Below are positions 1 to 7,925 of a DNA stretch of 64,000 nt, piece by piece. Under the pieces are notes generated by a model. That model saw nothing but the letters and a program-made list of their open reading frames with translations. It had not been told where the DNA came from and searched no databases. The first letter of the stretch is position 1, and each line of letters begins with the position of its first letter. Location: contig NZ_BCWV01000009.1 of assembly GCF_001894765.1 (NCBI RefSeq), positions 1 to 64,000 of the forward strand, in the 5' to 3' direction. Source of the DNA: Rhodococcoides corynebacterioides NBRC 14404 (GTDB taxonomy: Bacteria; Actinomycetota; Actinomycetes; Mycobacteriales; Mycobacteriaceae). Position numbers and translations under genes: made by a program.

Positions 1-2829
1 ACCGGCACCACCGCCGGCGCCCTCACCCGCTCCCGTCCCGGCACCTCCACCGGCACCGGCACCCGGCTCCGCGCCCGGCGCGGTCGTCGTGGCCGCGGGC
101 GCCAGCCCGGGCACCGGAATGGTGATACCCGGCAGGATCTCGACCTGCGACGGGACGACGACCGGCGGGGCCGGCGCCTCCGTCGTCGGCGGCGCGGACG
201 GCGCCTCGGACGTGGTCACCGGTGCCCGCGTCGGGGCGGGCGCGGAATACTGCGGCACACCCGCCTGCCCGGCGATCGCTCCCGGGGCCGGGAACGACTC
301 GACCTCGGTGCCCTCGAGCGACCCGTCGAGGGTGTCCTTCCAGATGTCCGAGGGCAGACCGGATCCGTAGATCGGCCCGCCGTAGACGTTGCGGAGCGGC
401 AGGCCCTGCTCGGTGCCCACCCAGACCGCGGTCGCGAGCGACGGGGTGTACCCGACCATCCACGCGTCCTTGTTCTCCCCGGTGTCGCCGAGCTGCGCGG
501 TGCCCGTCTTGGCGGCCGACGGCCGACCACCGGCGAGGTTGTGACCGTTGGAGTAGCCGGCGATGGGCCGCATGGCGGCGGTCACGTTGTCCGCGACGGT
601 CGGGTCGACTCGCTGCTCGCCCGGCTCGGTGCCGCGGTCGAGCAGGACGGTGCCGTCGGCGGTGACGACGCGCTGCACGAAGTGCGGTGCGTGGTAGGTG
701 CCCGACGCCGCCAGCGTGGCGTACGCACTGGCCATGTCGAGAACCCGCGACTGGTACTGGCCCAGGATGATGCCGTTGTTGGGGCCGGCACCGTTGGGCT
801 CGGTGAGCGTCGGGCCGATGCCCTCGGTCTCCTCGGGGATCCCGAGGCGGTGCGCCATGTCGGCCACGGCCTGCGGGCCGCCGTCGAGACTCAGCTGCAG
901 ACGGTAGAAGCTGGTGTTCAGCGACCGCTTGAGCGCTTCGGCGATGGTGCAGGTGCCGCAGGACTCGCCCTCGACGTTGCCGATGGAGATCCCGTTGACG
1001 GTGAGCGGCGAGCTGTCGTACATCTGCGACAGCGGGATGCCCTGGTCGAGCGCCGCGGCGAGGCCGAACACCTTGAACGACGACCCCGTCTGCAGACCGG
1101 ACTGCGCGAAATCGAACCCGCGGCCGTCCGCGCCGCCGTAGTAGGACTTGACCGCACCGGTACGCGGATCGATGGACACCGACGCCGTCCGCAACTCCGA
1201 CGGCTCGCCCTCCATGTTGCTGTTCACGGCGTCGATGGCGGCCTGCTGGTCCTGCGGGTCGATCGTGGTGGTGATCTGCAACCCGGCGGTGTTGAGGTCC
1301 TGCTCGCTGATACCCGACGACGACAGCTCGCGCAACACCTGCGTCTTGATCAGCCCGTTGGGGCCGGCGTCGGTGGCGTCGCCGCTGTTGACGGACGCCA
1401 GCGGCCGGGTGGCGGGGTACTGCATGGCCGACCGTGCGCCCTGGTCGAGCGCACCCATGGTCACCATGCCGTCGAGCACGTAGTTCCATCGACTCTGGGC
1501 GCCGACCGGATTGTTCTCCGGATCCAGACCCGACGGCTGCTGGATTATCGCGGCGAGCACCGCGCCCTCCTCGACGCTCAGCGCCTCGACGGGCTTGTCG
1601 AAGTAGGCCTTGGACGCGGCGGCGATGCCGTACGCGCCACGACCGAAATAGATGGTGTTGAGGTAGGCGGCGAGGATGTCGTCCTTGGTCCACTGCCGGG
1701 CCATCTTCGAGGAGATGACCAGCTCCCGCATCTTGCGAGTGAGCGTGCGCTCGGACCCGACCAGCGCGTTCTTCACGTATTGCTGGGTGATGGTGGAGCC
1801 ACCGCCGGCGCTGTCGCGGCCCAGGATGTTGTCCCGCGCGGCGCGCGCGAAGCCGGACACGGAGAAGCCCGGGTTGGAGTAGAAGTCACGGTCCTCCGCG
1901 GACAACACAGCGTTGCGGACGTGCTCCGGGATCTGGCCGATCTCGACGTCGGTGCGGTTGCCCTCCGGCGGCACCACGGTGCCGAGGACGGACGTCCCGT
2001 CGGACGCCAGGATCGTGGCCACCTGATTGGTCTTGATGTCACCGGGACGCGGGACGTCCTCGATCACGTACGCCACCATGAACGCGAGGATCGGCACGAT
2101 CAGTCCGAGCGCGACCAGGGCGTAGACCGTGCGTCGCACGGTGCGCCAGGGGGACTTCTTCGCGGTCTTCGTGGTCCTACCTCCTGATGGCGGTTCGGTG
2201 GGTCCTCCACCGAACCGGGAGCTGTCCTCGTCACGGCCGTATCCGGCCCCGTCGTCACGGTCGTACTCGCCGCGTCCGTAGCCGGACGTCGGGGCATCGT
2301 CGCGAGGCGAGCGGGCCTGCGAGTACGCGGCGCTGCCCGCGGCTCCTGCCGCACCGGCACCGGCGGCGCCACCGAGATGACCGGTCTCGTCGTCACTCCG
2401 TCGCCCGGGCGGTGGGCCGACGGGGCGGGCCCGCGTCGCATCGTCTCGCCCGGGGTCGTACGCGGGGCCGTTCCCGACATTGCGCGGGGGGCCGTACCCG
2501 GGGTCGCGACCGGGGTCGAACCCCCCGGTCCCGTAGGCCGGACGCGGAGCCCGGTACTGCGGGGGCGGTCCCTGCGGGGGCGGTCCCTGCGGGGGCGGTC
2601 CCTGCGGCGGGGGGCCGTACGACCCGCGGTACTGCCCCGGGCCGTCGCCGCGCCGAGGCGGCATGGGAGGACGCGGCGGCTGGTCGTCGGGTAGCTGGTG
2701 ACGCGGCCGGTAGTCGTCGCGGTCGCGGTGGTCACGGTAGCGGTCGTCGTAGCCCGGGCCGTCGCTGCGAGGACGGTCGTTACCCGCGCCGGCCCCGTCG
2801 TCGCGGGACCCGTCGTAGGGGGTGGTCAC
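1..2829 (-). CDS. ponA: Bifunctional penicillin-binding protein PonA (class A PBP), 3' end beyond window
   Basis: Class A PBP that polymerises and cross-links peptidoglycan outside the membrane. GTG start at 2829 has GGAG seven bases upstream. The frame is open for 943 codons to the left edge, so the stop lies outside. Order: a charged, Pro/Gly-rich cytoplasmic region (about 1-225) with tandem PPQG units; one membrane segment (about 232-258); GT51 transglycosylase with an EDRDF motif near residue 310; transpeptidase with GSSFK (active-site Ser near 580), SLN near 635 and KTG near 770; then a Pro/Thr and Gly/Ala low-complexity tail. In M. tuberculosis ponA1 lies beside the DUF5318 gene, as here. 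Family assignment is secure; the tail length is unknown. Confidence 0.93.
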   Translation of the reverse strand, partial: MTTPYDGSRDDGAGAGNDRPRSDGPGYDDRYRDHRDRDDYRPRHQLPDDQPPRPPMPPRRGDGPGQYRGSYGPPPQGPPPQGPPPQGPPPQYRAPRPAYGTGGFDPGRDPGYGPPRNVGNGPAYDPGRDDATRARPVGPPPGRRSDDETGHLGGAAGAGAAGAAGSAAYSQARSPRDDAPTSGYGRGEYDRDDGAGYGRDEDSSRFGGGPTEPPSGGRTTKTAKKSPWRTVRRTVYALVALGLIVPILAFMVAYVIEDVPRPGDIKTNQVATILASDGTSVLGTVVPPEGNRTDVEIGQIPEHVRNAVLSAEDRDFYSNPGFSVSGFARAARDNILGRDSAGGGSTITQQYVKNALVGSERTLTRKMRELVISSKMARQWTKDDILAAYLNTIYFGRGAYGIAAASKAYFDKPVEALSVEEGAVLAAIIQQPSGLDPENNPVGAQSRWNYVLDGMVTMGALDQGARSAMQYPATRPLASVNSGDATDAGPNGLIKTQVLRELSSSGISEQDLNTAGLQITTTIDPQDQQAAIDAVNSNMEGEPSELRTASVSIDPRTGAVKSYYGGADGRGFDFAQSGLQTGSSFKVFGLAAALDQGIPLSQMYDSSPLTVNGISIGNVEGESCGTCTIAEALKRSLNTSFYRLQLSLDGGPQAVADMAHRLGIPEETEGIGPTLTEPNGAGPNNGIILGQYQSRVLDMASAYATLAASGTYHAPHFVQRVVTADGTVLLDRGTEPGEQRVDPTVADNVTAAMRPIAGYSNGHNLAGGRPSAAKTGTAQLGDTGENKDAWMVGYTPSLATAVWVGTEQGLPLRNVYGGPIYGSGLPSDIWKDTLDGSLEGTEVESFPAPGAIAGQAGVPQYSAPAPTRAPVTTSEAPSAPPTTEAPAPPVVVPSQVEILPGITIPVPGLAPAATTTAPGAEPGAGAGGGAGTGAGEGAGGGAG
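2558..2607 (-). repeat. In-frame 15-bp tandem repeat encoding PPQG units
   Basis: Three to four tandem 15-bp units (minus-strand core GGACCGCCCCCGCAG) inside ponA encode repeated QGPPP residues of the cytoplasmic N-terminal region. The period keeps the frame, so copy-number change would alter only tail length. Confidence 0.8.
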
Positions 2830-2959
2830 TGACGTACTCCACTGTCGGGACGCGCGACGAGGACGTCGGCGTCGGTTGTCCGCTGAGCGCGAGCGGGTCC
2901 CGGCTGGGGTGCCCGCCCGTCGGTTCTCGGCGGACGGTACCGCCGATCACCTCTCCCGG

Positions 2960-3379
2960 TCACTCGCTGGCCGTGCGGCGACGGCCGGTACTACGGGTGC
3001 GAGGGCGGGTGGGGGCCGGTGCACTGCCCAGTACATACGACTGGACGAGATGGTTCCAACTGCACGTACGGCAGACCTCGACCACGTGCACGGAGAATTC
3101 CTCCTGCGTGGCGGCCAGCCGGCCCAGGTCCTCGGCGGATCGCGCGGAGCCGTTCATCTGCCCCAGCTTCTCCCCGAACACCCAGGACACGAGGGTGAGT
3201 TGCTCCTTGCGGCAGATCGGGCAGGCCACCGTGGAGGGGCGCCCGTGGAACTTGGCCGCACGCAACAGGTAGGGATCCGCATCACAGACCTGGGCGACAG
3301 CGGTGCGACCCGAGTACACCTCGGCGAGCAGCGACTTGCGCTGCAACGCGTAGTCCACCACCTGCCGTTCGAATCGCAC
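2960..3379 (-). CDS. DUF5318 family protein (Rv0049-like)
   Basis: 139-residue conserved actinobacterial protein of unknown function. It starts VRFERQVVDYALQRK, has a CPIC pair near residue 55 and a CRTC pair near 105, which together resemble a four-Cys zinc site, and ends in an Arg/Thr-rich tail. The GTG start at 3379 was chosen because family members begin at this point; the open frame extends further upstream to 3646 but that sequence is not family-like. It sits directly upstream of ponA on the same strand, separated by about 130 bp. No catalytic motif is visible. Confidence 0.85.
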   Translation of the reverse strand: MRFERQVVDYALQRKSLLAEVYSGRTAVAQVCDADPYLLRAAKFHGRPSTVACPICRKEQLTLVSWVFGEKLGQMNGSARSAEDLGRLAATQEEFSVHVVEVCRTCSWNHLVQSYVLGSAPAPTRPRTRSTGRRRTASE

Positions 3380-3719
3380 GACGTCCAGAGTACGTGCGCC
3401 CCGTCGCCGCGGGTCGGTGACGGACCCCCGACTCGGGTCGATCGACCGAATGAACCGTGAAGCGAACCGATCGTTCCGCCCCGGGGTCGCCACGACGTTC
3501 ACCACCCGGACCGGGCGGCGGACCGGCGAACTTCCACTGCATCTGCACGTCACGACCTCCGACCGACGGGATACGCGGGCGTGATCGTCCACGACTCGGC
3601 CCGATCGACGGAATCCCGCCGATCGGGCCGACTTCCGTGCAGCCACGCATGCCCGATCCTCTGATTGGGTTCCGACGAGACGGGGTACCTGTTGCTGTCT
3701 CGGTGAGTTACGCGTACCC

Positions 3720-3742
3720 GTATGTATCGGCCCGATACATAC
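3720..3742. promoter_or_regulatory. Perfect 23-bp palindrome, probable PadR operator
   Basis: Arms GTATGTATCGG and CCGATACATAC are exact reverse complements around a single C. It contains the ATGT...ACAT half-sites typical of PadR operators. It overlaps the -35/spacer zone of a promoter whose -10 is probably TATGAT (3749-3754), 57 bp before the padR start codon. Negative autoregulation is the natural inference. Confidence 0.75.
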
Positions 3743-3748
3743 GAGAGC

Positions 3749-3754
3749 TATGAT
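3749..3754 (+). promoter_or_regulatory. Probable -10 element of padR-ino1 promoter
   Basis: TATGAT matches the TANNNT actinobacterial -10 and lies just downstream of the palindrome, so operator binding would block polymerase. No good -35 is visible. Confidence 0.5.
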
Positions 3755-3810
3755 CGACGAGTCATCACTGCGGAGGTGGACGAACCATCGGACGGGAAGG
3801 GGGACGGGCC

Positions 3811-4458
3811 GTGCTGGAACTGGCTGTTCTCGGGCTGCTTCTCGACTCTCCGATGCACGGGTACGAGCTCCGGAAACGTCTCACCGGCCTGCTCGGTGCG
3901 TTCCGGGCGTTCTCCTACGGCTCGCTCTATCCGACCCTGCGACGGATGCAGGCGGACGGACTGATCGTGGAGAACCAGGCGTCGGGCGGCACCGTCCGCC
4001 GGGCGCGCCGGGTCTACGAGCTCACCCCCGCCGGCCGGGAACGGTTCACCGAACTCGTCGCCGACACCGGCCCGCAGAACTACACCGATGATGGATTCGG
4101 CGTTCACCTGGCCTTCTTCGGACGCACCCCCGCCGAGGCGCGGATGCGAATTCTCGAAGGTCGGCGACGTCAGGTCGAGGAGCGCCGGGAAGGGCTTCGC
4201 GACGCCATCGGCCGAGCAAGTGGGTCGGTGGACAGATACACGCGCGGATTGCATCAGCTCGGCCTCGAGTCGAGCGAGCGCGAAGTGCGGTGGCTCAACG
4301 AACTGATCGCTGCCGAGGCACTGGCGATCAGCTCGGAGGGTCTGCCGCCCGCACCCGCGACCGACCCCCCGGTCGCGGTATCCGGGCACCGAGATGCGGC
4401 CCCCACCGACACCTCGACCCGCCGACACGAAAGCAAAGGAGATCCCGACCATGAGTGA
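3811..4458 (+). CDS. PadR family transcriptional regulator
   Basis: 215-residue PadR regulator. The N-terminal winged helix begins [20 protein letters not shown] and contains [18 protein letters not shown], both classic PadR. A charged helical C-terminal domain (about 105-175, with [20 protein letters not shown]) should mediate dimerisation. GTG start at 3811 follows a GGAAGGGGG ribosome site. Its last codons overlap the ino1 start by 8 bp, so the two are probably co-translated. It matches the gene next to ino1 in M. tuberculosis (Rv0047c-like). Likely autoregulated through the palindrome upstream; the effector is unknown. Confidence 0.92.
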   Translation: MLELAVLGLLLDSPMHGYELRKRLTGLLGAFRAFSYGSLYPTLRRMQADGLIVENQASGGTVRRARRVYELTPAGRERFTELVADTGPQNYTDDGFGVHLAFFGRTPAEARMRILEGRRRQVEERREGLRDAIGRASGSVDRYTRGLHQLGLESSEREVRWLNELIAAEALAISSEGLPPAPATDPPVAVSGHRDAAPTDTSTRRHESKGDPDHE

Positions 4459-5551
4459 CAACAGCACTGCGGTGCGCGTGGCCATTGTGGGCGTGGGCAA
4501 CTGCGCGTCGTCCCTCGTTCAGGGCGTGCAGTACTACAAGGACGCCGACGAGAACGCCACCGTTCCCGGCCTCATGCACGTGAAGTTCGGCCGCTACCAC
4601 GTCCGCGACGTCGAGTTCGTCGCCGCGTTCGACGTGGACGCCAAGAAGGTCGGTTTCGACCTCTCGGAGGCCATCTTCGCCAGCGAGAACAACACCATCA
4701 AGATCGCCGACGTGCCGCCGACCGACGTTCCCGTCCAGCGCGGACCGACCCTGGACGGCATCGGCAAGTACTACGCCGAGACCATCGAGCTCTCCGACGC
4801 CGAGCCGGTCGACGTGGCGCAGGCGCTGCGGGACGCGCAGGTCGACGTGCTCGTCTCCTACCTCCCCGTCGGCTCGGACGAGGCCGACAAGTTCTACGCA
4901 CAGGCGGCCATCGACGCAGGCGTCGCCTTCGTCAACGCGCTTCCCGTCTTCATCGCGTCGGACCCCGTCTGGGCGAAGAAGTTCGCCGACGCCGGTGTGC
5001 CGATCGTCGGCGACGACATCAAGAGCCAGGTCGGCGCCACCATCACCCACCGGGTGATGGCGAAGCTGTTCGAGGATCGCGGCGTGGCCCTCGATCGCAC
5101 GTACCAGCTGAACGTCGGCGGCAACATGGACTTCAAGAACATGCTCGAGCGCGAGCGTCTGGAGTCCAAGAAGGTCTCCAAGACCCAGGCCGTCACCTCG
5201 AACCTCACCGGCTCGCTGGCCGGGAAGATCGCGGACAAGAACGTGCACATCGGGCCGTCGGACCACGTCGAGTGGCTCGACGACCGCAAGTGGGCCTACG
5301 TCCGTCTGGAGGGACGCGCCTTCGGCGACGTGCCGCTGAACCTCGAGTACAAGCTCGAGGTGTGGGACTCGCCGAACTCCGCCGGCATCATCATCGACGC
5401 CGTGCGTGCGGCGAAGATCGCCAAGGACCGTGGCCTCGGTGGCCCGATCCTGCCGGCCTCGGCGTACCTGATGAAGAGCCCGCCGGAGCAGATGGCCGAC
5501 GACACCGCTCGGACGCAGCTCGAGGCGTTCATCATCGGCGCCGACGACTGA
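4451..5551 (+). CDS. ino1: Inositol-3-phosphate synthase (Ino1)
   Basis: Converts glucose-6-phosphate to 1L-myo-inositol-1-phosphate with NAD, the first step toward phosphatidylinositol, PIMs and mycothiol in these bacteria. 366 residues, normal for the actinobacterial enzyme. The N-terminal Rossmann motif is [31 protein letters not shown] and [15 protein letters not shown] are conserved core segments. ATG at 4451 has AAGGAG about 10 bp upstream and overlaps the end of padR. A strong hairpin terminator follows. PadR control of inositol supply is implied by the overlap. Confidence 0.96.
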   Translation: MSDNSTAVRVAIVGVGNCASSLVQGVQYYKDADENATVPGLMHVKFGRYHVRDVEFVAAFDVDAKKVGFDLSEAIFASENNTIKIADVPPTDVPVQRGPTLDGIGKYYAETIELSDAEPVDVAQALRDAQVDVLVSYLPVGSDEADKFYAQAAIDAGVAFVNALPVFIASDPVWAKKFADAGVPIVGDDIKSQVGATITHRVMAKLFEDRGVALDRTYQLNVGGNMDFKNMLERERLESKKVSKTQAVTSNLTGSLAGKIADKNVHIGPSDHVEWLDDRKWAYVRLEGRAFGDVPLNLEYKLEVWDSPNSAGIIIDAVRAAKIAKDRGLGGPILPASAYLMKSPPEQMADDTARTQLEAFIIGADD

Positions 5552-5576
5552 CGTTTTACGCTCGATGGATTCATCC

Positions 5577-5606
5577 ACAGGCCCCCGGTCACGACCGGGG
5601 GCCTGT
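5577..5606 (+). terminator. Hairpin terminator after ino1
   Basis: 13-bp perfect stem (5577-5589 with 5594-5606, ACAGGCCCCCGGT) and a CACG loop, 26 bp after the ino1 stop. No T-run follows, as is common for actinobacterial hairpin terminators. Confidence 0.85.
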
Positions 5607-5632
5607 CGGCGTCCGGGCGTACTGTCGCCGAC

Positions 5633-6442
5633 GTGAGTCAGGACAGGATGCTCACCCGTATCGGGGGGCTGCTCAGGCAGGCGGAGTCCACGGACAATCC
5701 GCACGAGGCAGAGGCGTTCATGGAGGCGGCCCAGCGGCTCGCCACCGCCGCCTCGATCGATCTCGCGGTGGCGCGGTCGCACGCGTCCGGGGGGCAGTCA
5801 CGCAGCGGGCCCGTGCAGCGCACGGTCGAGATCGGTGAGCGTGGCAAGCGGGGCCTGAAGACCTACGTCCGTCTGTTCGTCGCCATCGCCGCGGCCAACG
5901 ACGTCACGTGCGATGTGCTGTCCACCTCCACGCAGGTGTACGCCTACGGTTTCGCGTCCGACATCGACACCACGCAGGCGCTCTACGCCTCGCTGGTCGT
6001 GCAGATGGTCCGCGCGTCGGACGCGTACATCTCGTCGGGCGCCTACCGGGACGCCACGGTCGACCGGGTGGTGCGGCCGGGGTACGGGCGCGCGCGGGTG
6101 GAGCGCAAGCCGCTCGCCGCGGTCACCGCCCGCATCGAATTCCAGTCGGCGTTCGCCGACCGCATCGGCGCCCGTCTCGCTGCGGTGAAGGCGGAGATCA
6201 CCGCCGACGCGGTCGCGGCGTCGGACGCCACCACCGGCACGGCGCTGGCGTTGCGCGACAAGGATCTCGCCCTCACCGACTTCTACCGCAGCACGTCGAC
6301 GGCACGCGGCCGGTGGCGCGGCAACGCGGCGCCCACCAGTTTCTCGCGCGCTGCGCGGCGCGCCGGGGACCACGCCGGACGACGAGCCCGGCTCGGGACC
6401 GACGCGGAGCTCGGATCTCCGCGTGGGGCGATCGATCGCTGA
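5633..6442 (+). CDS. DUF2786 domain protein
   Basis: 269 residues, start GTG 5633. The N-terminal 40 residues (LTRIGGLLRQAESTDNPHEAEAFMEAAQRLA) match the DUF2786 helical domain; a mixed region follows that includes a long Ala-rich segment (about 155-190) and a basic, low-complexity end (RAARRAGDHAGRRAR). Function is unknown. It is followed six bases later by an HExxH metallohydrolase gene, suggesting a two-gene unit. No signal peptide or membrane segment, so probably cytoplasmic. Confidence 0.8.
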   Translation: MSQDRMLTRIGGLLRQAESTDNPHEAEAFMEAAQRLATAASIDLAVARSHASGGQSRSGPVQRTVEIGERGKRGLKTYVRLFVAIAAANDVTCDVLSTSTQVYAYGFASDIDTTQALYASLVVQMVRASDAYISSGAYRDATVDRVVRPGYGRARVERKPLAAVTARIEFQSAFADRIGARLAAVKAEITADAVAASDATTGTALALRDKDLALTDFYRSTSTARGRWRGNAAPTSFSRAARRAGDHAGRRARLGTDAELGSPRGAIDR

Positions 6443-6448
6443 GTCGCG

Positions 6449-6973
6449 GTGCCCGCCCGCGACTCGCAGCGCGCTCGTGTGTACGAGTCGGAAATGTTGC
6501 TGCGCACCATGTTCGACCGCGCCGACACCGCGCACGCCGGCCGGTCGGTGGAGATCGCCGGCTCGACGGTGACGCTGCCGATCGAGCGTCGGTTCGCCTC
6601 GATCGACTCGGTGCAGACCTACGTCGACGCGGTGCTCGCCCTGCAGGACGTCCGCCGTCGCTACCCGCGGGCGGCACGTCGCTGCCGGGTCCGCGCCCGC
6701 GCCGGGCAGGGCGCCGCGCACTACGAGCACGACGCCGCCGTCATCGCGGTGCCGCTGCACGTCGCCGGTCACGCGTGGGCGATGCGGGAGTTGGTGGTGC
6801 TGCACGAGATCGCCCACCACCTCGAGAGTCGTGATCCGGAGACCACTCCCCACGCCGCGCACGGACCGGAATTCACGGCACGGCTGCTCGACCTCCTCGA
6901 TCGAGTGGTGGGACCCGAAGCGGCATTCGTCCTGCGATGCATCTACGGCCGGAACGACGTCCGCGTGGGCTAA
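6449..6973 (+). CDS. Putative zinc metallohydrolase (TIGR04338-like)
   Basis: 174 residues, GTG start. Contains HEIAHH (H119, E120, H123), a zincin-type active site, with HGPEF following (H138 is the likely third zinc ligand, an arrangement also seen in SprT-like proteins). No signal peptide, so a cytoplasmic peptidase or hydrolase. It resembles an actinobacteria-restricted metallohydrolase family without known substrate. The six-base gap to the DUF2786 gene suggests co-translation. Assignment to the family is from recall; the catalytic motif is directly visible. Confidence 0.8.
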   Translation: MPARDSQRARVYESEMLLRTMFDRADTAHAGRSVEIAGSTVTLPIERRFASIDSVQTYVDAVLALQDVRRRYPRAARRCRVRARAGQGAAHYEHDAAVIAVPLHVAGHAWAMRELVVLHEIAHHLESRDPETTPHAAHGPEFTARLLDLLDRVVGPEAAFVLRCIYGRNDVRVG

Positions 6974-7031
6974 CCTCGGGCGGTCGAACCGGGACGTGAC
7001 GGGTTCGCCGTCGGGGTGGAAGGGAAGTGCG

Positions 7032-7907
7032 ATGGACCTGTGGGGGGCCGTGACCGGCACGTATCGGCGGGGAGCCGCACGGTTCGACCGCGCCGGTCTG
7101 CAACGGCCGCGTCCGGTGTCCGAGCTGATCGGACGCGGGCACCCGCTCGCCGGATCGACGGTGCTGATCACCGGGGCGTCGTCCGGCATCGGAGCCGCCG
7201 CAGCACGCCGGTTCGGCGCCGAGGGCGCCACGGTCCTGCTGGTGGCCCGCTCCGCAGAGCCTCTCGAGGAGGTTCGCCGCGAGATCGTCGACGCCGGTGG
7301 TGCGGCCGTCGCCCTGACCGCGGATCTGGCCGACGAGGACGACGCCGCCCGGCTGATCGAGAAGGTCCTGGGCGAGTTCGGTGCCCCCGACGTCGTGGTG
7401 AACAACGCCGGCCGCTCCATCCGGCGCCGGATGTTGGAGTCGACCGACCGGCTCCACGACTATCGACGCACCGCGGCCATCAACTACTTCGCGCCGGTGC
7501 AGCTGACGCTGGGCTTCGCGCCGGCCATGGTCGAGCGCGGCAGCGGCCACTTCGTCAACGTCTCCACCTGGGGTGTTCCCGGCGGGGCCATGCCCAAGTT
7601 CTCCGCCTACGCGGGATCGAAGAGTGCGTTGTCGATGTTCGGCCGGAGCATCGCGATCGAGTTGGCGCGCACCGGAGTCGGCGTCACCACCGTCTACTTT
7701 CCCCTCATCCGTACCCCGATGATCGAGCCGACGGCGCGCTACCGCGACGTCCCGACCCTGTCCGCGGAGGACGCCGGGGAGTGGCTCGTCGACGCCGCCC
7801 GGTATCGCCCGGCCGAGATGCTGCCGCGGTACACGCGCACCCTGCGGCGCATCGGTGCCGCTCGCGTCGAGTGGGCCGACCGGCTGACCGCGATGGCGCA
7901 CCTCTGA
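7032..7907 (+). CDS. Short-chain dehydrogenase/reductase
   Basis: 291-residue classical SDR. TGASSGIG is the cofactor-binding glycine motif near residue 45, NNAGRS the NAG motif, and YAGSKSAL (Tyr-x3-Lys) the active site. The first 30 residues precede the Rossmann fold, and the C-terminal 60 residues are basic, as in SDRs of the membrane-associated dehydrogenase type. ATG 7032 follows GGAAGG. Substrate unknown. The molybdopterin oxidoreductase gene follows after 18 bp, so they may share a transcript. Confidence 0.88.
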   Translation: MDLWGAVTGTYRRGAARFDRAGLQRPRPVSELIGRGHPLAGSTVLITGASSGIGAAAARRFGAEGATVLLVARSAEPLEEVRREIVDAGGAAVALTADLADEDDAARLIEKVLGEFGAPDVVVNNAGRSIRRRMLESTDRLHDYRRTAAINYFAPVQLTLGFAPAMVERGSGHFVNVSTWGVPGGAMPKFSAYAGSKSALSMFGRSIAIELARTGVGVTTVYFPLIRTPMIEPTARYRDVPTLSAEDAGEWLVDAARYRPAEMLPRYTRTLRRIGAARVEWADRLTAMAHL

Positions 7908-7925
7908 CGGCGACCGGACCGACCG

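Larger units (their letters stand above)
3380..3810. other. 431-bp divergent intergenic region
   Basis: Lies between the DUF5318 gene (minus) and padR (plus). It contains an 11-bp perfect inverted repeat with a 12-nt loop (arms 3597-3607 and 3620-3630, CGGCCCGATCG), whose role is unclear because it lies between divergent genes, and the PadR-type palindrome with promoter at 3720-3754. I see no credible gene in it. Confidence 0.6.

Noticed and set aside
23..2187. Long open frames on both strands overlapping ponA
   Set aside because: They are rich in Arg, Gly and Ala without any domain, and are mirror images of the real ponA frame in GC-rich DNA.
3597..3630. 11-bp inverted repeat as a transcription terminator
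   Set aside because: It lies between two divergent genes, where no transcript should end; its function is left open.
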